Under the pieces are notes generated by a model. The model was given only the letters and a program-made list of their open reading frames with translations, was not told where the DNA came from and searched no databases. A stretch of DNA of 8,227 nucleotides, taken from positions 10,823-19,049 of the forward strand of contig DOTV01000013.1 in assembly GCA_003520925.1 (NCBI GenBank), written 5' to 3'. Both the position numbers and the translations under genes were made by a program. The DNA is from Bacteroidales bacterium. GTDB lineage: Bacteria > Bacteroidota > Bacteroidia > Bacteroidales > VadinHA17. Positions 7,127-8,227 of the stretch are shown piece by piece. Each line of letters begins with the position of its first letter. Within the stretch, counting starts at the first letter, position 1.

Positions 7127-8212
7127 TCATTCGGAATGGCCTTCGATACTGACGGTCAGCATGAAATAGGAATACAGATCATTTACCTTCTCAAACTGGT
7201 AATTAAGTTTGCTTCCCGACTTCCGCGCCATTGAAATGAGTCCCATATTGCCGGTACTGTCTGTATCGATCGATTGCTTTGATAAGGACTCATAGAAAAG
7301 TGTTTTAAGCTCCTCCTTGCCAATACTGTTTATCTTGTCAAGCTTATCTTTCAGATCCGCGACCTGAGGATTCAGGATCAGATTTCCGGTAGTCAGAACG
7401 TATTTACCCTTATCCAGCCGGACTAAAACCGTAGGCATGCCGAATTTTTGCTCGGCTATCTTTCCGGGATTATATTTTGAGACGTTTTCCAGAATCTCGA
7501 TCATTACATTGAAAACTCTTTTCCGGAGAGCTGAATCGACATCCTCTTCAGTCAGCCTGGCTTCAGTGAGCGATAATACTTCCTCTCCGATCCCGGAGGT
7601 AAGATGCCCCGACCAGATCATGTAAATTTTATTCCCGGCCATCAGGCGCTCAAGATGGATAACGGAATCACCCTTAAATCGCTTGTTCTCCTTTCCTGTA
7701 TTTAAACCCAAACCGCTCGAATCGACAGTTTTACTTAGAATAAAATATGAAAAACCCTTATCGACAGGAACAAATTCATAATCGAGCCTGTTCCCTGTCT
7801 TGATTGCCATTTCTATCAATCCAAGCCCGGCACCGCCCTTGCTGCTGAATTCAGTGCTATCCAGTATCTGTCGGTAAAGAACTTTTATTTCATTATAATC
7901 CAGATTATTAACCCTGTCAAGCCTTTTTTTCAGATCATTCACATGATCAGTTGAAATTATGTTTCCCGTGGTAATTTTGTAGCCGTCATCTGTTTTTGAG
8001 TAAGCAACAAGCGACATATCTCCATAATCTGACCTGTCACCATGCTTGACAATATTCTGTAGGTTTTCAAGGACATACATGAACAGCCTCTTCCTTCCAA
8101 CAAATCCATAGGAATCGTCCTTCATCTCATTCTCAAGCAGTGTCAGAAGAGGCAATGAATTCCTGTCTGTTATTTCTCCCCTGTAAACAAACAGAAGACG
8201 TTCATTCCTCAT
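7127..8212 (-). CDS. Tandem SiaB-family (DUF6272) kinase-like protein, two GHKL-like units
   Basis: At least 361 aa with no signal peptide or membrane segment, so cytoplasmic. It is an internal duplication of a unit of about 160-165 aa: unit 1 about residues 5-163, unit 2 about 195-357, joined by a polar linker. Matching positions are Y/W-x-G at the start of each unit, the N-box-like helices KRLFMYVLENLQNIVKH (41-57) and KRVFNVMIEILENVSKY (231-247), TTGN at 81-84 and 274-277, and GGAGLGLIEMA (126-136) against TGNMGLISMA (320-329). This is the pattern of SiaB/DUF6272 proteins, ATP-binding Ser/Thr kinases related to anti-sigma kinases; SiaB of Pseudomonas phosphorylates SiaC in a partner switch opposed by the SiaA phosphatase. 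No SiaC or phosphatase gene is in the window. Unit 2 has lost some residues (His57 to Tyr247, Gly129 to Asn322). ATG at 8210-8212 is the first start in view, but the frame is open to the right edge. Confidence 0.85.
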   Translation of the reverse strand: MRNERLLFVYRGEITDRNSLPLLTLLENEMKDDSYGFVGRKRLFMYVLENLQNIVKHGDRSDYGDMSLVAYSKTDDGYKITTGNIISTDHVNDLKKRLDRVNNLDYNEIKVLYRQILDSTEFSSKGGAGLGLIEMAIKTGNRLDYEFVPVDKGFSYFILSKTVDSSGLGLNTGKENKRFKGDSVIHLERLMAGNKIYMIWSGHLTSGIGEEVLSLTEARLTEEDVDSALRKRVFNVMIEILENVSKYNPGKIAEQKFGMPTVLVRLDKGKYVLTTGNLILNPQVADLKDKLDKINSIGKEELKTLFYESLSKQSIDTDSTGNMGLISMARKSGSKLNYQFEKVNDLYSYFMLTVSIEGHSE

Positions 8213-8227
8213 TTTATCGTGAATCGT

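Noticed and set aside
7127..8212. Classical two-component sensor histidine kinase
   Set aside because: No phosphoacceptor His helix, no membrane or sensor domain, and the nucleotide-binding boxes follow the SiaB/anti-sigma pattern.
1..8227. tRNA, rRNA, CRISPR array, insertion sequence or prophage signals
   Set aside because: Scanned by eye on both strands; no repeat array, transposase, terminal inverted repeats or tRNA-like cloverleaf was recognised, and nearly all bases are in ordinary genes.

Overview
The window looks like chromosomal DNA from a member of the Bacteroidota, most likely an environmental or gut Bacteroidales/Marinilabiliales-type bacterium. Four things point there. A debranching enzyme, glycosyltransferase and GH57 amylase triad is present, a conserved gene set in this phylum. 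Two lipoproteins have the DUF4369 plus TlpA-like thioredoxin architecture. A perfect TAnnTTTG -7 promoter box precedes the first lipoprotein, and ribosome-binding sites are mostly absent. The last gene is a SiaB-family (DUF6272) kinase-like protein. No mobile element, CRISPR array, tRNA or rRNA was seen, and coding density is very high.

Left part (1-3784, minus strand): a compact glycogen/alpha-glucan operon read right to left. It contains a GH133-type glycogen debranching enzyme (1829-3784), a glycogen-synthase-like glycosyltransferase (518-1816) and the N-terminal 171 residues of a GH57 alpha-glucan hydrolase/transferase (1-515, running off the left edge). Gaps are 12 and 2 bp, so synthesis, trimming and remodelling of cytoplasmic storage glucan are probably co-expressed.

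Middle (3785-4008): a 224-bp divergent intergenic region with a good Bacteroidota promoter firing rightward and a weaker candidate firing leftward.

Right-centre (4009-7126, plus strand): two tandem paralogous lipoproteins, each 387 aa, followed 9 bp later by lpxH (lipid A biosynthesis). The first paralog has an intact CAPC redox site. In the second the same site reads SKEC, so the nucleophilic cysteine is lost. All three products concern the cell envelope.

Right end (7127-8212, minus strand): a protein made of two tandem SiaB-like (DUF6272) ATPase/kinase units, converging on lpxH with directly abutting stop codons. Family members are usually a single unit, so the tandem arrangement is the most unusual architecture here. 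The second unit is degenerate at several motif positions. The reading frame stays open from its first in-window ATG to the right edge, so its true start may lie outside. I did not find a wholly new multi-gene system. The best leads are the degenerate TlpA-like paralog and the two-unit SiaB-like protein.
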